A stretch of 64,000 bases of DNA from Pengzhenrongella sicca (GTDB taxonomy: Bacteria; Actinomycetota; Actinomycetes; Actinomycetales; Cellulomonadaceae), in the NCBI RefSeq assembly GCF_017569225.1, contig NZ_CP071868.1, positions 62,001 through 126,000 on the forward strand, given 5' to 3'. Position 1 is the stretch's first letter; the number at the start of each line of letters is the position of its first letter. The translations under genes were made by a program, and so were the position numbers. Positions 42,348 to 50,306 of this stretch are shown here, in pieces. The notes beneath the pieces are model-generated. The model was not told the DNA's origin, made no database searches, and was given only the letters and a program-made list of their open reading frames with translations.

Positions 42348-43748
42348 GTGTCAGACAGCGAACCGGAACAGCTCGGCAAGGGCCTGAAGGTCCGTCACCT
42401 GACGATGATGGGGCTCGGTTCGGCGATCGGAGCCGGCCTGTTTCTCGGCACCGGAACGGGCATCGCGACGGCAGGCCCCGCGATCCTCGTCTCGTACTCG
42501 CTCGCCGGTGTCCTTGTGGTCCTGGTCATGCGCATGCTCGCCGAGATGGCGGCCGCGCTGCCGTCCAGCGGGTCGTTCTCGACGTACGCCGAGCGCGGCA
42601 TCGGACGCTGGGCCGGCTTCACGCTCGGCTGGGTCTACTGGTACACGCTCATCATGGTGCTCGGCGTCGAGATCACCGGGGCGTCGTCGATCGTGCACGG
42701 CTGGCTGCCCGGCGTGCCGCAGTGGGTCGTGGCGCTCGCCCTCGTCGCGCTCTTCGCCGCGGTCAACCTCGTCGGGGTGCGGAGCTTCGGCGAGTTCGAG
42801 TTCTGGTTCGCCGCGCTCAAGGTGATCGTCATCGTCGCCTTCCTCGTGATCGGGACGCTTCTCGCGCTCGGATGGCTGCCGGGCACCGAGCCGGTCGGCC
42901 TGTCGCACCTGCTCGGCGACGGCGGGTTCGCGCCGAACGGGTTCGGCCAGGTCGCGGCGGGACTGCTCGTCGTCGTCTTCGCCTTCGGCGGGATCGAGAT
43001 CGTGACGATCGCCGCGGCCGAGTCGGCCGATCCGCAGCGCAGCATCGCCGCCGCGGCGCGGAGCGTCGTCTGGCGCATCATGGCGTTCTACGTCGGCTCC
43101 GTGGCGATCATGGTGCTCGTGCTCCCGTGGGACTCGCCGGCGCTGCTGGCCGGCCCGTTCGTCGCCGTGCTCGAGCTCGCGAGCATCCCGGGGCTCGCCG
43201 CCGTCATGGAGGTCGTCGTCGTCATCGCGCTGCTGTCGGCGTTCAACGCGAACCTGTACGGGACGTCCCGGATGGCGTTCTCCCTCGCCGGCCGCGGCGA
43301 CGGTCCGGCCGGCCTCCTGCGCGTGTCCCGGCAGGGCGTGCCCGTCGTCTCGGTGCTGCTCTCGGTCGCGTTCGCCCTGGTGAGCGTGCTGCTCAACTGG
43401 CTGCTGCCCGAGCAGCTGCTCGGCTTCCTGCTCAACGCGGCCGGCTCGTCGCTCATCTTCATGTGGATCGCGATCGCGGTCTCGCAGCTGCGCCTTCGCC
43501 GCGAGCTCGAGGCGACGGGCCTGCTCACGGTCCGCATGTGGGCGCACCCGCACCTCGGCCGGCTGACGGTCGTGCTGCTCGTCGCCCTCGTCGCCCTCAT
43601 GCTCACCGACGGCGCCGCGCGCTCGCAGATCCTGGCGACGGCCGGCGTCGTCGCCGTCATCGTCGTGATCTACGTGCTCCGCGAGCGCGTGCGGGCCCGC
43701 TCCGCCGCCGCGGGCGACCGCGGCGTTCTGGGAGGATGGCGCCCATGA
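42348..43748 (+). CDS. Amino-acid permease (AAT/APC superfamily)
   Basis: A 466-residue transporter with twelve membrane helices. The family start KGLKVRHLTMMGLGSAIGAGLFLGTGTGIATAGPAI (about 11-46) is the substrate-binding G-S/A-I-G-A-G-L-F-L motif of AAT permeases, which take up amino acids or GABA with protons. Loop and helix 6 motifs FAFGGIEIVTIAAAES (about 208-223) agree. It starts with GTG; TACCCT at 42336-42341 lies 6 nt before it, giving a leaderless mRNA. Its stop overlaps the ATG of the VIT1-type gene by 4 nt, so the two are co-translated. Confidence 0.92.
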   Translation: MSDSEPEQLGKGLKVRHLTMMGLGSAIGAGLFLGTGTGIATAGPAILVSYSLAGVLVVLVMRMLAEMAAALPSSGSFSTYAERGIGRWAGFTLGWVYWYTLIMVLGVEITGASSIVHGWLPGVPQWVVALALVALFAAVNLVGVRSFGEFEFWFAALKVIVIVAFLVIGTLLALGWLPGTEPVGLSHLLGDGGFAPNGFGQVAAGLLVVVFAFGGIEIVTIAAAESADPQRSIAAAARSVVWRIMAFYVGSVAIMVLVLPWDSPALLAGPFVAVLELASIPGLAAVMEVVVVIALLSAFNANLYGTSRMAFSLAGRGDGPAGLLRVSRQGVPVVSVLLSVAFALVSVLLNWLLPEQLLGFLLNAAGSSLIFMWIAIAVSQLRLRRELEATGLLTVRMWAHPHLGRLTVVLLVALVALMLTDGAARSQILATAGVVAVIVVIYVLRERVRARSAAAGDRGVLGGWRP

Positions 43749-44890
43749 CCGACCCCACCCCGACGCGCGCGTCGAGCGCGAAGCACCTGCGCCGGTGGCG
43801 CCAGAATCTCGCCGACGAGCGCGCCGAGGCCGCGGTCTACCGCGACCTCGCCAGCCGCCGTACCGGCGAGGAGCGCGCGATCCTGCTCGCGCTCGCGCGG
43901 GCGGAGGGTCGCCACGAGGCGCACTGGCTCGACCTGCTCGGCGACGACGTCGGCCGGCCGCTGCGGGGGGACTTTCGCACCCGCACGCTCGGCTGGCTTG
44001 CCCGGCGCTTCGGCTCCGTCTTCGTGCTCGCACTCGCCCAGCGCGCCGAGTCCCGGTCGACGTACTCGACCGACCGCGACGCCACCGCGGCGATGGCCGC
44101 CGACGAGCGGATCCACGAGGAGGTCGTCCGTGGCCTCGCGACCCGCGGCCGCAACCGCATGTCCGGCTCCTTCCGGGCCGCCGTGTTCGGTGCGAACGAC
44201 GGGCTCGTGAGCAACCTCGCGCTCATCCTCGGCATCGGCGCGAGCGGGGCGTCGCACTCGACCGTGCTGCTGACCGGCATGGCGGGCCTGCTCGCGGGCG
44301 CGCTGTCGATGGCGGCGGGGGAGTACGTGTCCGTGCGCTCGCAGCGCGAGCTGCTCGAGGCGTCCTCGTCCACCCTGCACGCCGACGGCGCCGTGCTCGA
44401 CCTCGACGTCGACGCAAACGAGCTGGCGCTCGTGTACCGCGCCCGCGGGATGGAGGCCGACGACGCGGCCGCCCACGCGCGCGAGGTGCTCCGGCGCGCC
44501 GGGGAGGGCTCGTACTCGGGCGACGGCGACGGCGACGGCGACGGCGGGGGATCGGGTGCCGGGGCGGGCGAGGGCGCGGGGCGCGACGCCGCCGTCGATG
44601 CCCACGAGTCGGTCGGCACCGGCGCCCAGGCCGCGCTCTCGAGCTTCTGCTTTTTCGCGACGGGCGCGCTCATCCCCGTCTTGCCCTACCTGTTCGGGCT
44701 GGAGGGCCTGGCTGCTGTCGCCGTCGCGTCGCTCCTGGTCGGCGGCGCGCTGCTGATCACGGGCGCGACCGTCGGCGTCCTGTCGGGCGGGCCGCCCGTG
44801 CGGCGGGCGCTGCGCCAGCTCGCGATCGGGTACGGCGCGGCCGCCGTCACCTACGTGCTCGGACTAGTGTTCGGCGCCAACCTCGGCTGA
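43745..44890 (+). CDS. VIT1/CCC1-family metal transporter with ferritin-like N-terminal domain
   Basis: A 381-residue protein. The first about 135 residues are a ferritin-like helical domain with ExxH-type metal ligands (RAEAAVYRDLASRRTGEERAIL, RAEGRHEAHWLDLL, ADERIHEEVV). The rest is a VIT1/CCC1 Fe2+/Mn2+ transporter with five membrane helices: SFRAAVFGANDGLVSNLALILG (about 140-161), GALSMAAGEYVSVRSQREL (about 180-198) and three helices after 295. Between them a low-complexity Asp/Gly run encoded by GACGGC repeats (44521-44550) is inserted in the cytoplasmic loop. It overlaps the permease gene by 4 nt and the convergent permease gene by 27 nt. A role in iron or manganese export or storage is likely. 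Confidence 0.92.
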   Translation: MTDPTPTRASSAKHLRRWRQNLADERAEAAVYRDLASRRTGEERAILLALARAEGRHEAHWLDLLGDDVGRPLRGDFRTRTLGWLARRFGSVFVLALAQRAESRSTYSTDRDATAAMAADERIHEEVVRGLATRGRNRMSGSFRAAVFGANDGLVSNLALILGIGASGASHSTVLLTGMAGLLAGALSMAAGEYVSVRSQRELLEASSSTLHADGAVLDLDVDANELALVYRARGMEADDAAAHAREVLRRAGEGSYSGDGDGDGDGGGSGAGAGEGAGRDAAVDAHESVGTGAQAALSSFCFFATGALIPVLPYLFGLEGLAAVAVASLLVGGALLITGATVGVLSGGPPVRRALRQLAIGYGAAAVTYVLGLVFGANLG

Positions 44891-46264
44891 AGCAGCACGG
44901 CCCCGTCGCGTAGCGAGCCGGTTCAGCAGGTAGAGCACGACGCCGACGCCGAGCAGGATCGCGGCGCGCAGGTACACGGCGCCGTCGCGCCCGGTGAGGG
45001 GGCTCGCGAGCACCAGGGACGCGGTCGCGCCGAGCGCGGGCGCCCACGTCGGCGCGCGGAACGCGGGGGCGGGGTTCTCCGGGTCGGCCGGGGCGCGGCG
45101 AAGCACCAGCACCGAGACGTTCACGCAGGCGAACACGAGCAGCAGGAGCAGGACGGTCGTGTCCGCCAACCCGCTCAGGTCGCCAGTCGTGATGAGGGTG
45201 AACGCGATCGCGACGGTGAAGGCGATCGCGACGAACGGCGTCTGGCGGCCGCGGTGCACTCGACCGAGCACCTTCGGGACGATGCCCTCCTGCGCCATCC
45301 CGTAGACGAGGCGGGACGCCATGATCATGTTGATAAGCGCGGTGTTCGAGACCGCGAGCAGAGCGATGAGCGCGAACAGCGCGGGCGGGAACGCGACCCC
45401 GGCGACCTTGACCACCTCCAGGAGCGGGCCGGTCGAGGCCTCGAGCACGTCGGTCTCGACGAGCATCGACGAGGTGAACGCGACCGCGAGGTAGATCGCT
45501 GCCGCGATGCCGATGCCGGCGAACAGCGCGCGCGGGAAGTCCCGCCGCGGCTGCTGGCACTCCTCCGCGAGGTTGACGGAGTCCTCGAACCCGAGCAACG
45601 CGTAGAACGCCAGCGCGGTGCCGCCGAGCACCCCGACCCAGCCGGCCTCGGGGTCGAGCTCGAGCGCGCGCGCCGGCTCGCCCGCGCCCGTCGCGAGCGA
45701 CCACGCGCCGATCGCGATGATCACAAGCAGGCCGCTCGTCTCGATCGCGGTCAGCACCAGGTTGACCTTGATCGATTCGCTGATCCCCACGAGATTGACG
45801 GCCGTGACCAGCGCCAGGAACGCGTACGCAGCGAGCAGTGTCGGGACGCTCACGAACTCCGTGAGGTAGTCGCCGCCGAAGGCACGCGCCGCCGCGCTCG
45901 CGGACGTGATGCCGGACATCATGACGGCGAACGCCACCATGAACGTCACGAAGGGGCGGTGGAACGCGCGGTTCGCGTAGAGCGCGGCGCCGGCCGCCTG
46001 CGGGAACTTGCCCACGAGCTCCGCATAAGCGGTCGCGGTGAGCGCCGCCAGCGCGAACGCCAGCACGAACGGGAGCCAGATGGCGCCGCCGACCTCACCG
46101 GCGACCTTGCCGGTCAGCGCGTAGATGCCGGCCCCGAGGATGTCGCCGACCACGAACACCAGGAGCACCCGCCGGCCGATCGTCCGCTTCAGCTCGGTGC
46201 CGGGCTCGCTGTCAGGTCCCGCCGCGCCGGCGGTGCCATCGCCCGCCCCGTTCCCAGTCGCCAC
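44864..46264 (-). CDS. APC-superfamily amino-acid permease
   Basis: A 466-residue permease with twelve membrane helices. The N-terminal motif GRRVLLVFVVGDILGAGIYALTGKVAGEVGG (about 30-60) is the unwound substrate-binding helix 1 of APC transporters. ALLGFEDSVNLAEECQQPRRDFPRAL (about 225-250) is the characteristic helix 6 loop. It resembles cationic or broad amino-acid permeases; the substrate is not defined. It is only distantly similar to the AAT permease 1 kb away. The last nine codons overlap the 3' end of the VIT1-type gene on the other strand. Confidence 0.9.
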   Translation of the reverse strand: MATGNGAGDGTAGAAGPDSEPGTELKRTIGRRVLLVFVVGDILGAGIYALTGKVAGEVGGAIWLPFVLAFALAALTATAYAELVGKFPQAAGAALYANRAFHRPFVTFMVAFAVMMSGITSASAAARAFGGDYLTEFVSVPTLLAAYAFLALVTAVNLVGISESIKVNLVLTAIETSGLLVIIAIGAWSLATGAGEPARALELDPEAGWVGVLGGTALAFYALLGFEDSVNLAEECQQPRRDFPRALFAGIGIAAAIYLAVAFTSSMLVETDVLEASTGPLLEVVKVAGVAFPPALFALIALLAVSNTALINMIMASRLVYGMAQEGIVPKVLGRVHRGRQTPFVAIAFTVAIAFTLITTGDLSGLADTTVLLLLLVFACVNVSVLVLRRAPADPENPAPAFRAPTWAPALGATASLVLASPLTGRDGAVYLRAAILLGVGVVLYLLNRLATRRGRAASAEVGAEH

Positions 46265-46372
46265 CGTTGCCCCCAGCTCGTCCGGGGGGCCCGTGGGCCC
46301 GCTCGGCCACCCGTTCGCATCCAGCCTGGCCCACGCCGGGCCGGCCGTCCACCGGAGCGATCCCGCGAGAAG

Positions 46373-46391
46373 TTAGGTAAGCCTGCCCTGC
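46373..46391 (+). promoter_or_regulatory. IdeR/DtxR-type iron-box-like site
   Basis: TTAGGTAAGCCTGCCCTGC matches the actinobacterial iron box TTAGGTTAGGCTAACCTAA at about 13 of 19 positions. The left half-site TTAGGT is perfect. It lies 18 nt before the GTG of the siderophore-interacting-protein gene and about 110 nt from the divergent permease start. Confidence 0.6.
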
Positions 46392-46409
46392 GCATGTCAC
46401 GATAGCTCC

Positions 46410-47369
46410 GTGACCCAGACCGCTGAGCGCGCCGTCGCCACCCAGCCGTTCGCCGTGTTCGACGTGCGCGTCGCCCGGACCGTGCGGCTCGGCCCGACGT
46501 TCGTGCGTGTGACCTTCACGGGCGACCAGCTCGACCGGTTCGCCGACAACGGCTTCGATCAGCGCATCAAGCTTTTCTTCCCGCTCGCCGACGGCCGCCT
46601 GCCCGACCTGCCCCGCGGCGCCGACTGGTATCAGCAGTGGCGCGCGCTGCCCGATGCCGAGCGTCCCCCGATCCGGACGTACACGGTCCGCGAGGTGCGC
46701 CCCGCGGCGCGCGAGCTCGACGTCGACATGGTGCTGCACGGCGACGGCGGGCCGGCCTCGCGCTGGTTGGCGGCGGCGCGCCCGGGAGATCGGTTGACCG
46801 TGCTCGGGCCGAACGCCGACCACGACGGCGTGCACGGCGGCATCGACTTCGTCCCGCCGACCCGCACCGGCTGTGTGCTGCTCGCCGGTGACGAGACGGC
46901 CGTCCCCGCGATCGCCGCGATCCTCGAACGCCTGCCCGCCGACGCCAGCGGCGAGGTGCTGCTCGAGGTGCCCGCGAGCGGCGACGCGATGACGCTCGCC
47001 GCGCCGGCCGGCGTCGTCGTGCGCTGGCTCGGCCGCGACGGCGCCGCGCACGGCGAGCTGCTCCAGCCCGCGGTCCAGGCCGCCGCCGATCGACTGATCG
47101 CGGGCAGCGCCGGCCGCACGTGCAGCGGATCGTGCACCGCGGCCCACCCGCTGCGCGAGATCGACGTCGACACGGAGCTGCTCTGGGAGGTCCCGGTCGA
47201 CGGCGTCGGCCGCCCGCTCGCCGCGTGCCTCGACCTGTACATCTGGCTCGCGGGGGAGGCGGCCGTGATCAAGGCCCTGCGCCGGCACCTCGTGACCGAG
47301 CGCGGCGTCGACCGATCGGCCGTGGCGTTCATGGGCTACTGGCGCCGCGGTCGCGCCGAGAACGGCTGA
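46410..47369 (+). CDS. Siderophore-interacting protein (ferric-siderophore reductase, ViuB-like)
   Basis: A 319-residue flavoprotein. The FAD-binding domain contains GPTFVRVTFTGDQLDRF (about 28-44) and RPPIRTYTVREV (about 87-98). The NAD(P)-like C-terminal domain has VLLAGDETAVPAIAAIL (about 156-172) and ends with the signature YIWLAGEAAVIKALRRHLVTERGV (about 274-297) and MGYWRRGR. It should reduce ferric siderophores in the cytoplasm to release iron. It starts with GTG. The iron-box-like site upstream suggests repression when iron is plentiful. No siderophore transporter gene is next to it. Confidence 0.93.
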   Translation: MTQTAERAVATQPFAVFDVRVARTVRLGPTFVRVTFTGDQLDRFADNGFDQRIKLFFPLADGRLPDLPRGADWYQQWRALPDAERPPIRTYTVREVRPAARELDVDMVLHGDGGPASRWLAAARPGDRLTVLGPNADHDGVHGGIDFVPPTRTGCVLLAGDETAVPAIAAILERLPADASGEVLLEVPASGDAMTLAAPAGVVVRWLGRDGAAHGELLQPAVQAAADRLIAGSAGRTCSGSCTAAHPLREIDVDTELLWEVPVDGVGRPLAACLDLYIWLAGEAAVIKALRRHLVTERGVDRSAVAFMGYWRRGRAENG

Positions 47370-47454
47370 GCCTCCCGACCAGCGGGCGGGCCCCAGGCGG
47401 CCTACGCTCAGAACTCGTGCGGGGCGACCCGCGCATCCGACGAGGGGACATGCA

Positions 47455-47718
47455 ATGAAAGCGAAGCTTGCATTTATCGCCGGCGCCGGTATCGGTTATG
47501 TGCTCGGCACCCGGGCCGGGCGCCAGCAGTTCGAGGCGATTCAGGGCTGGTCGCGCAGCGTCTGGCAGGACCCGCGGGTCCAGTCGCAGGTCAACGATCT
47601 GGAGGCCAAGGCGAGTGATCTCGCGAAGACCGAGGGTGCGGCGCTGAAGGACAAAGTGACCGTCGCGGTCAAGTCGGTCGTCGACGCGGTGAAGGACAAG
47701 TCTTCCGACTCTGCCTGA
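47455..47718 (+). CDS. Small YtxH-like membrane-associated protein
   Basis: An 87-residue protein. A short hydrophobic N-terminus KLAFIAGAGIGYVLGTRAGRQQFEAI carries the GxxxGYVLGTRAGR motif common in actinobacterial YtxH-like proteins. A Lys/Asp/Ala-rich amphipathic helix region with LEA-like character follows (DLEAKASDLAKTEGAALKDK). GAGGGGA precedes the ATG. AT content is higher than in its neighbours, as often seen for stress-expressed small proteins. Function is unknown. Confidence 0.8.
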   Translation: MKAKLAFIAGAGIGYVLGTRAGRQQFEAIQGWSRSVWQDPRVQSQVNDLEAKASDLAKTEGAALKDKVTVAVKSVVDAVKDKSSDSA

Positions 47719-47850
47719 TTCGGTTTTGGCACCGACAAAGGGCACGGTACATTCGAGGCAGCGAATTGCGAGAGATCTGGAAGCGGTCACCCTCGCGCGC
47801 CACAGCAGCCCCGTCCCGGACACAGGTGTCGGCCGGGGCGAGGAGGTGCG

Positions 47851-48615
47851 ATGGCGGAGGCGCTGCACAGGTCAGTGCTCGACGTGCTGGGCACGGAGAT
47901 CACGGCGGGTATCAAGCCGGCGGGCACGGTGCTCACGCTTGAGCGGATCCAGAAGAGGTTCGGGATCTCCCGCACCGTCGCGCGTGAATGCATGCGGCTG
48001 CTCGAGCAGCTCCAGCTGGTGCAGTCGAGCCGACGGGTCGGCATCGTCGTGCTGCCGAGCGACGAGTGGGCGGTGCTCGACCGCCGGGTGATCCGGTGGC
48101 GGCTGGCCGGGCCGGGCCGCGAGGCGCAGCTGCGCTCGTTGGTCGAGCTGCGCGCCGCCGTCGAGCCCCTTGCGGCGGCGCAGGCCGCGCGGTATGCCAG
48201 CACGGTCGAGCGCGCCCGGCTGGTGGCCCTCGCGGCGAGCCTGCGGGTGGCTGCCGACGCGGGCGCGGACGGCCTCGACCTCGACATCGAGTTCCACACG
48301 ACGCTGCTCCGGGCGAGCCGCAATGAGATGTTCGCGGCGATGACGGGCGTCGTCGCGGAGGTGCTCAGCGGGTACACCCCGGCCGAGCCGGGCGCCACGG
48401 AGTCGGGTTCGACCGCCCTCGGCTCCCACGAGGGTGTGGCGCGCGCCGTGCAGCTCGGCGACTCGCGGGGCGCGGAGCTCGCGATGCGCGAGCTGCTGAC
48501 CGACCTCTCGCTCGCGGGCGCTGCGCTGGACGGGCAGTCGTTGGACAAGCGCGCGCTGAACGGGCATGCGTTGGACGGGCACGCCGCGCTGGACGGGCAG
48601 GCGTCGTCGGTCTAG
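47851..48615 (+). CDS. GntR/FadR-family transcriptional regulator
   Basis: A 254-residue regulator. The N-terminal winged HTH contains LTLERIQKRFGISRTVARECMRLLEQLQLV (about 28-57). The FCD effector domain follows (about 90-225), with metal-site residues in LDLDIEFHTTLLRASRNEMFAAM (about 144-166) and a histidine in GSHEGVARAVQLGD (about 191-204). The last 30 residues are imperfect pentapeptide repeats (ALDGQ, SLDKR, ALNGH, ALDGH, ALDGQ). FadR members usually sense organic acids. GAGGAGG lies 4 nt before the ATG. Its TAG overlaps the TAG of the convergent MFS gene within one CTAG. Confidence 0.88.
   Translation: MAEALHRSVLDVLGTEITAGIKPAGTVLTLERIQKRFGISRTVARECMRLLEQLQLVQSSRRVGIVVLPSDEWAVLDRRVIRWRLAGPGREAQLRSLVELRAAVEPLAAAQAARYASTVERARLVALAASLRVAADAGADGLDLDIEFHTTLLRASRNEMFAAMTGVVAEVLSGYTPAEPGATESGSTALGSHEGVARAVQLGDSRGAELAMRELLTDLSLAGAALDGQSLDKRALNGHALDGHAALDGQASSV
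48523..48600. repeat. In-frame tandem repeat, 5 x 15 bp, at the 3' end of the FadR-type gene
   Basis: Five 15-bp units related to GCGCTGGACGGGCAG, with one extra GCC codon at 48583-48585, encode the C-terminal ALDGQ-like pentapeptides and stop 12 nt before the end of the coding stop. Confidence 0.82.
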
Positions 48616-49829
48616 GGGAGCCGGCTCGGGCTGCCCGCCCGGAGCGCGCGGAGCGACGCGAGCGTCGCGACCACGGCGAACCCCGCTGCGACCGCGACGA
48701 CGACGAATCCGCCGCGGGCGCCCCGGTCGTCGATCAGCATGCCCGCGATCGACGACCCGACCGAGACGCCGATCCCGAGCGAGGTGCTGACCCAGGTCAG
48801 GCCCTCGGTCAGCCGGCCGTCGGGCACGCAGTACTGGACGAGGCCGTTGCCGTTGATCAGCGTCGGCGCGATCGCGAAGCCGGTGACGAACATGACGACG
48901 GCGAGCGCGGGCAGGCTGGTGGCGAGGAAGAAGAGGCTGACGCCGGCGGCGAGCGCGACGACGCCGATCGCGAACCGCTTCCAAAGCGGCGCGGCCCAGC
49001 TCCGGGCGCCGTACCCCAGCCCGGAGAGCATCGAGCCGAACGCGAAGGCCGCCAGCACGAACCCCGCGGACCCCTTCGAGCCGTGCTCCTGGGCGAACGC
49101 CACGGTCGCGACGTCGGTCGCGCCGAAGATCGCCCCCATCGCGACGAATACGGCCGCGAGCACCCGCATGCCCGCCACGCGCATCACGCTGCCCTGGTGG
49201 GCGCGCCTGCCCGCGGCATCCAGGGGCGGGGCCTGCGGCGCCGGCTCGGTACCCCGCAGCGAGAGAAACAGGAAGCCGCCGACGAGCAGCGCGAAGATCG
49301 GCACGACCAGGCCGGCGGCGGGCGCGACGGTGGTGGCGAGCACGGTGGCGGCCACGGGGCCGACGACGAACACCACCTCGTCGAGTGCGGACTCGAGCGA
49401 GTACGCGGTGTGCAGCCGGCGCGGGTCCGTGAGCACGTGGGACCAGCGGGCCCGGACGAGCGATCCGAACGACCCCGACGGGGCGCCCGCGACCGCGGCC
49501 GTGAGGTAGAGCCAGCCGGCGTGCGACCCCATCTCGGCGACCGCGATGAGGGCGGCGAGCCCGCCGATCGCGAGGACGGTCGCCGGGCGCATGATGCGCG
49601 CCTGGCCGTGGGCGTCGACGAAGCGGGCCAGCTGGGGGCCGCAGACGGCGCTCGCGACCACGTAGACCGCCGAGACCCGGCCGGCGAGCCCGTACGAGCC
49701 GTACTCGGCGGTGATCATGAGCACGATGCCGATCCCCACCATCGAGATCGGCAGCCGGGCGAGCACCCCGGCCGCGGAGAAGGCCAGTGCCCCGGGGGTG
49801 GTCAGGATGTCGCGATAGGGGCGGAGCAC
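48612..49829 (-). CDS. Major facilitator superfamily transporter
   Basis: A 405-residue MFS protein with twelve predicted helices. Helix 1 begins LTTPGALAFSAAGVLARLPISMVGIGIVLM (about 9-38), a pattern common in actinobacterial drug-efflux-like MFS proteins. The loop 2-3 motif is atypical (ARFVDAHGQARIMRPA, about 67-82) but in the right place. The substrate is unknown. It faces the FadR-type gene and is divergent from the GNAT gene. Its stop shares CTAG with that of the FadR-type gene. Confidence 0.85.
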   Translation of the reverse strand: MLRPYRDILTTPGALAFSAAGVLARLPISMVGIGIVLMITAEYGSYGLAGRVSAVYVVASAVCGPQLARFVDAHGQARIMRPATVLAIGGLAALIAVAEMGSHAGWLYLTAAVAGAPSGSFGSLVRARWSHVLTDPRRLHTAYSLESALDEVVFVVGPVAATVLATTVAPAAGLVVPIFALLVGGFLFLSLRGTEPAPQAPPLDAAGRRAHQGSVMRVAGMRVLAAVFVAMGAIFGATDVATVAFAQEHGSKGSAGFVLAAFAFGSMLSGLGYGARSWAAPLWKRFAIGVVALAAGVSLFFLATSLPALAVVMFVTGFAIAPTLINGNGLVQYCVPDGRLTEGLTWVSTSLGIGVSVGSSIAGMLIDDRGARGGFVVVAVAAGFAVVATLASLRALRAGSPSRLP

Positions 49830-49906
49830 CGGGACATCTTCTCATCGGGATGTGACGTCGGCTCCTGAAGATGCGGTACCCGTCCGGCGTCGGGCAGGAT
49901 CGCCGC

Positions 49907-50218
49907 ATGGACACCCTCACCGTCGTGGACAACCCCAGCGAGTCCCGGTTCGAGGCACGGGCCGACGACGGCGCTGTCGTCGGGTATGTCTCGTACGACG
50001 GGCAGGCGGGCGGCCCCGGCGTCGTCGTGGTCATCCACACGATCGTCGAGCCGGCGTTCGAGGGGCAGGGCGTCGGCGGCAGGCTCGTGCGGGGCACGCT
50101 CGACCTCATCCGCGCGAGCGGCCGCACGGTCGTCCCGCTGTGCCCCTTCGTCAGCGCGTATCTCCGGCGTCACCCGGACTACCAGGACCTGGTGGCGCCG
50201 GACAGCGAACAGCGCTGA
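49907..50218 (+). CDS. Small GNAT-like acetyltransferase (YjdJ-type)
   Basis: A 103-residue protein of the short GNAT subgroup. FEARADDGAVVGYVSYDG begins the fold. VVIHTIVEPAFEGQGVGGRLVRGTLDLIRASGRTVVPLCPFVSAYLRRHPDYQDL (about 42-96) contains the acetyl-CoA loop EGQGVGGRL and the CPFVxxYxxxHPEY ending that defines the group. Substrate is unknown. I chose the ATG at 49907, with AGGAT upstream, over the ATG at 49871. Confidence 0.9.
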   Translation: MDTLTVVDNPSESRFEARADDGAVVGYVSYDGQAGGPGVVVVIHTIVEPAFEGQGVGGRLVRGTLDLIRASGRTVVPLCPFVSAYLRRHPDYQDLVAPDSEQR

Positions 50219-50290
50219 CCCGGTTGCCTGCGTGGGTCTATGCACAGGGCGGGTTGCGGGGTGGGGTGCGTGTGGGTGGTCCGTCCTAGT

Positions 50291-50306
50291 CTGTACACAT
50301 GTTCGA
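50291..50306 (+). promoter_or_regulatory. SOS (LexA) box-like site over the start of the DUF222-HNH gene
   Basis: CTGTACACATGTTCGA compared with the actinobacterial LexA box TCGAAC-N4-GTTCGA: the right half GTTCGA is perfect and the left half matches 3 of 6 positions. It covers the ATG (50299) and abuts a TAGTCT -10-like box at 50287-50292, where LexA would block transcription. Confidence 0.5.
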
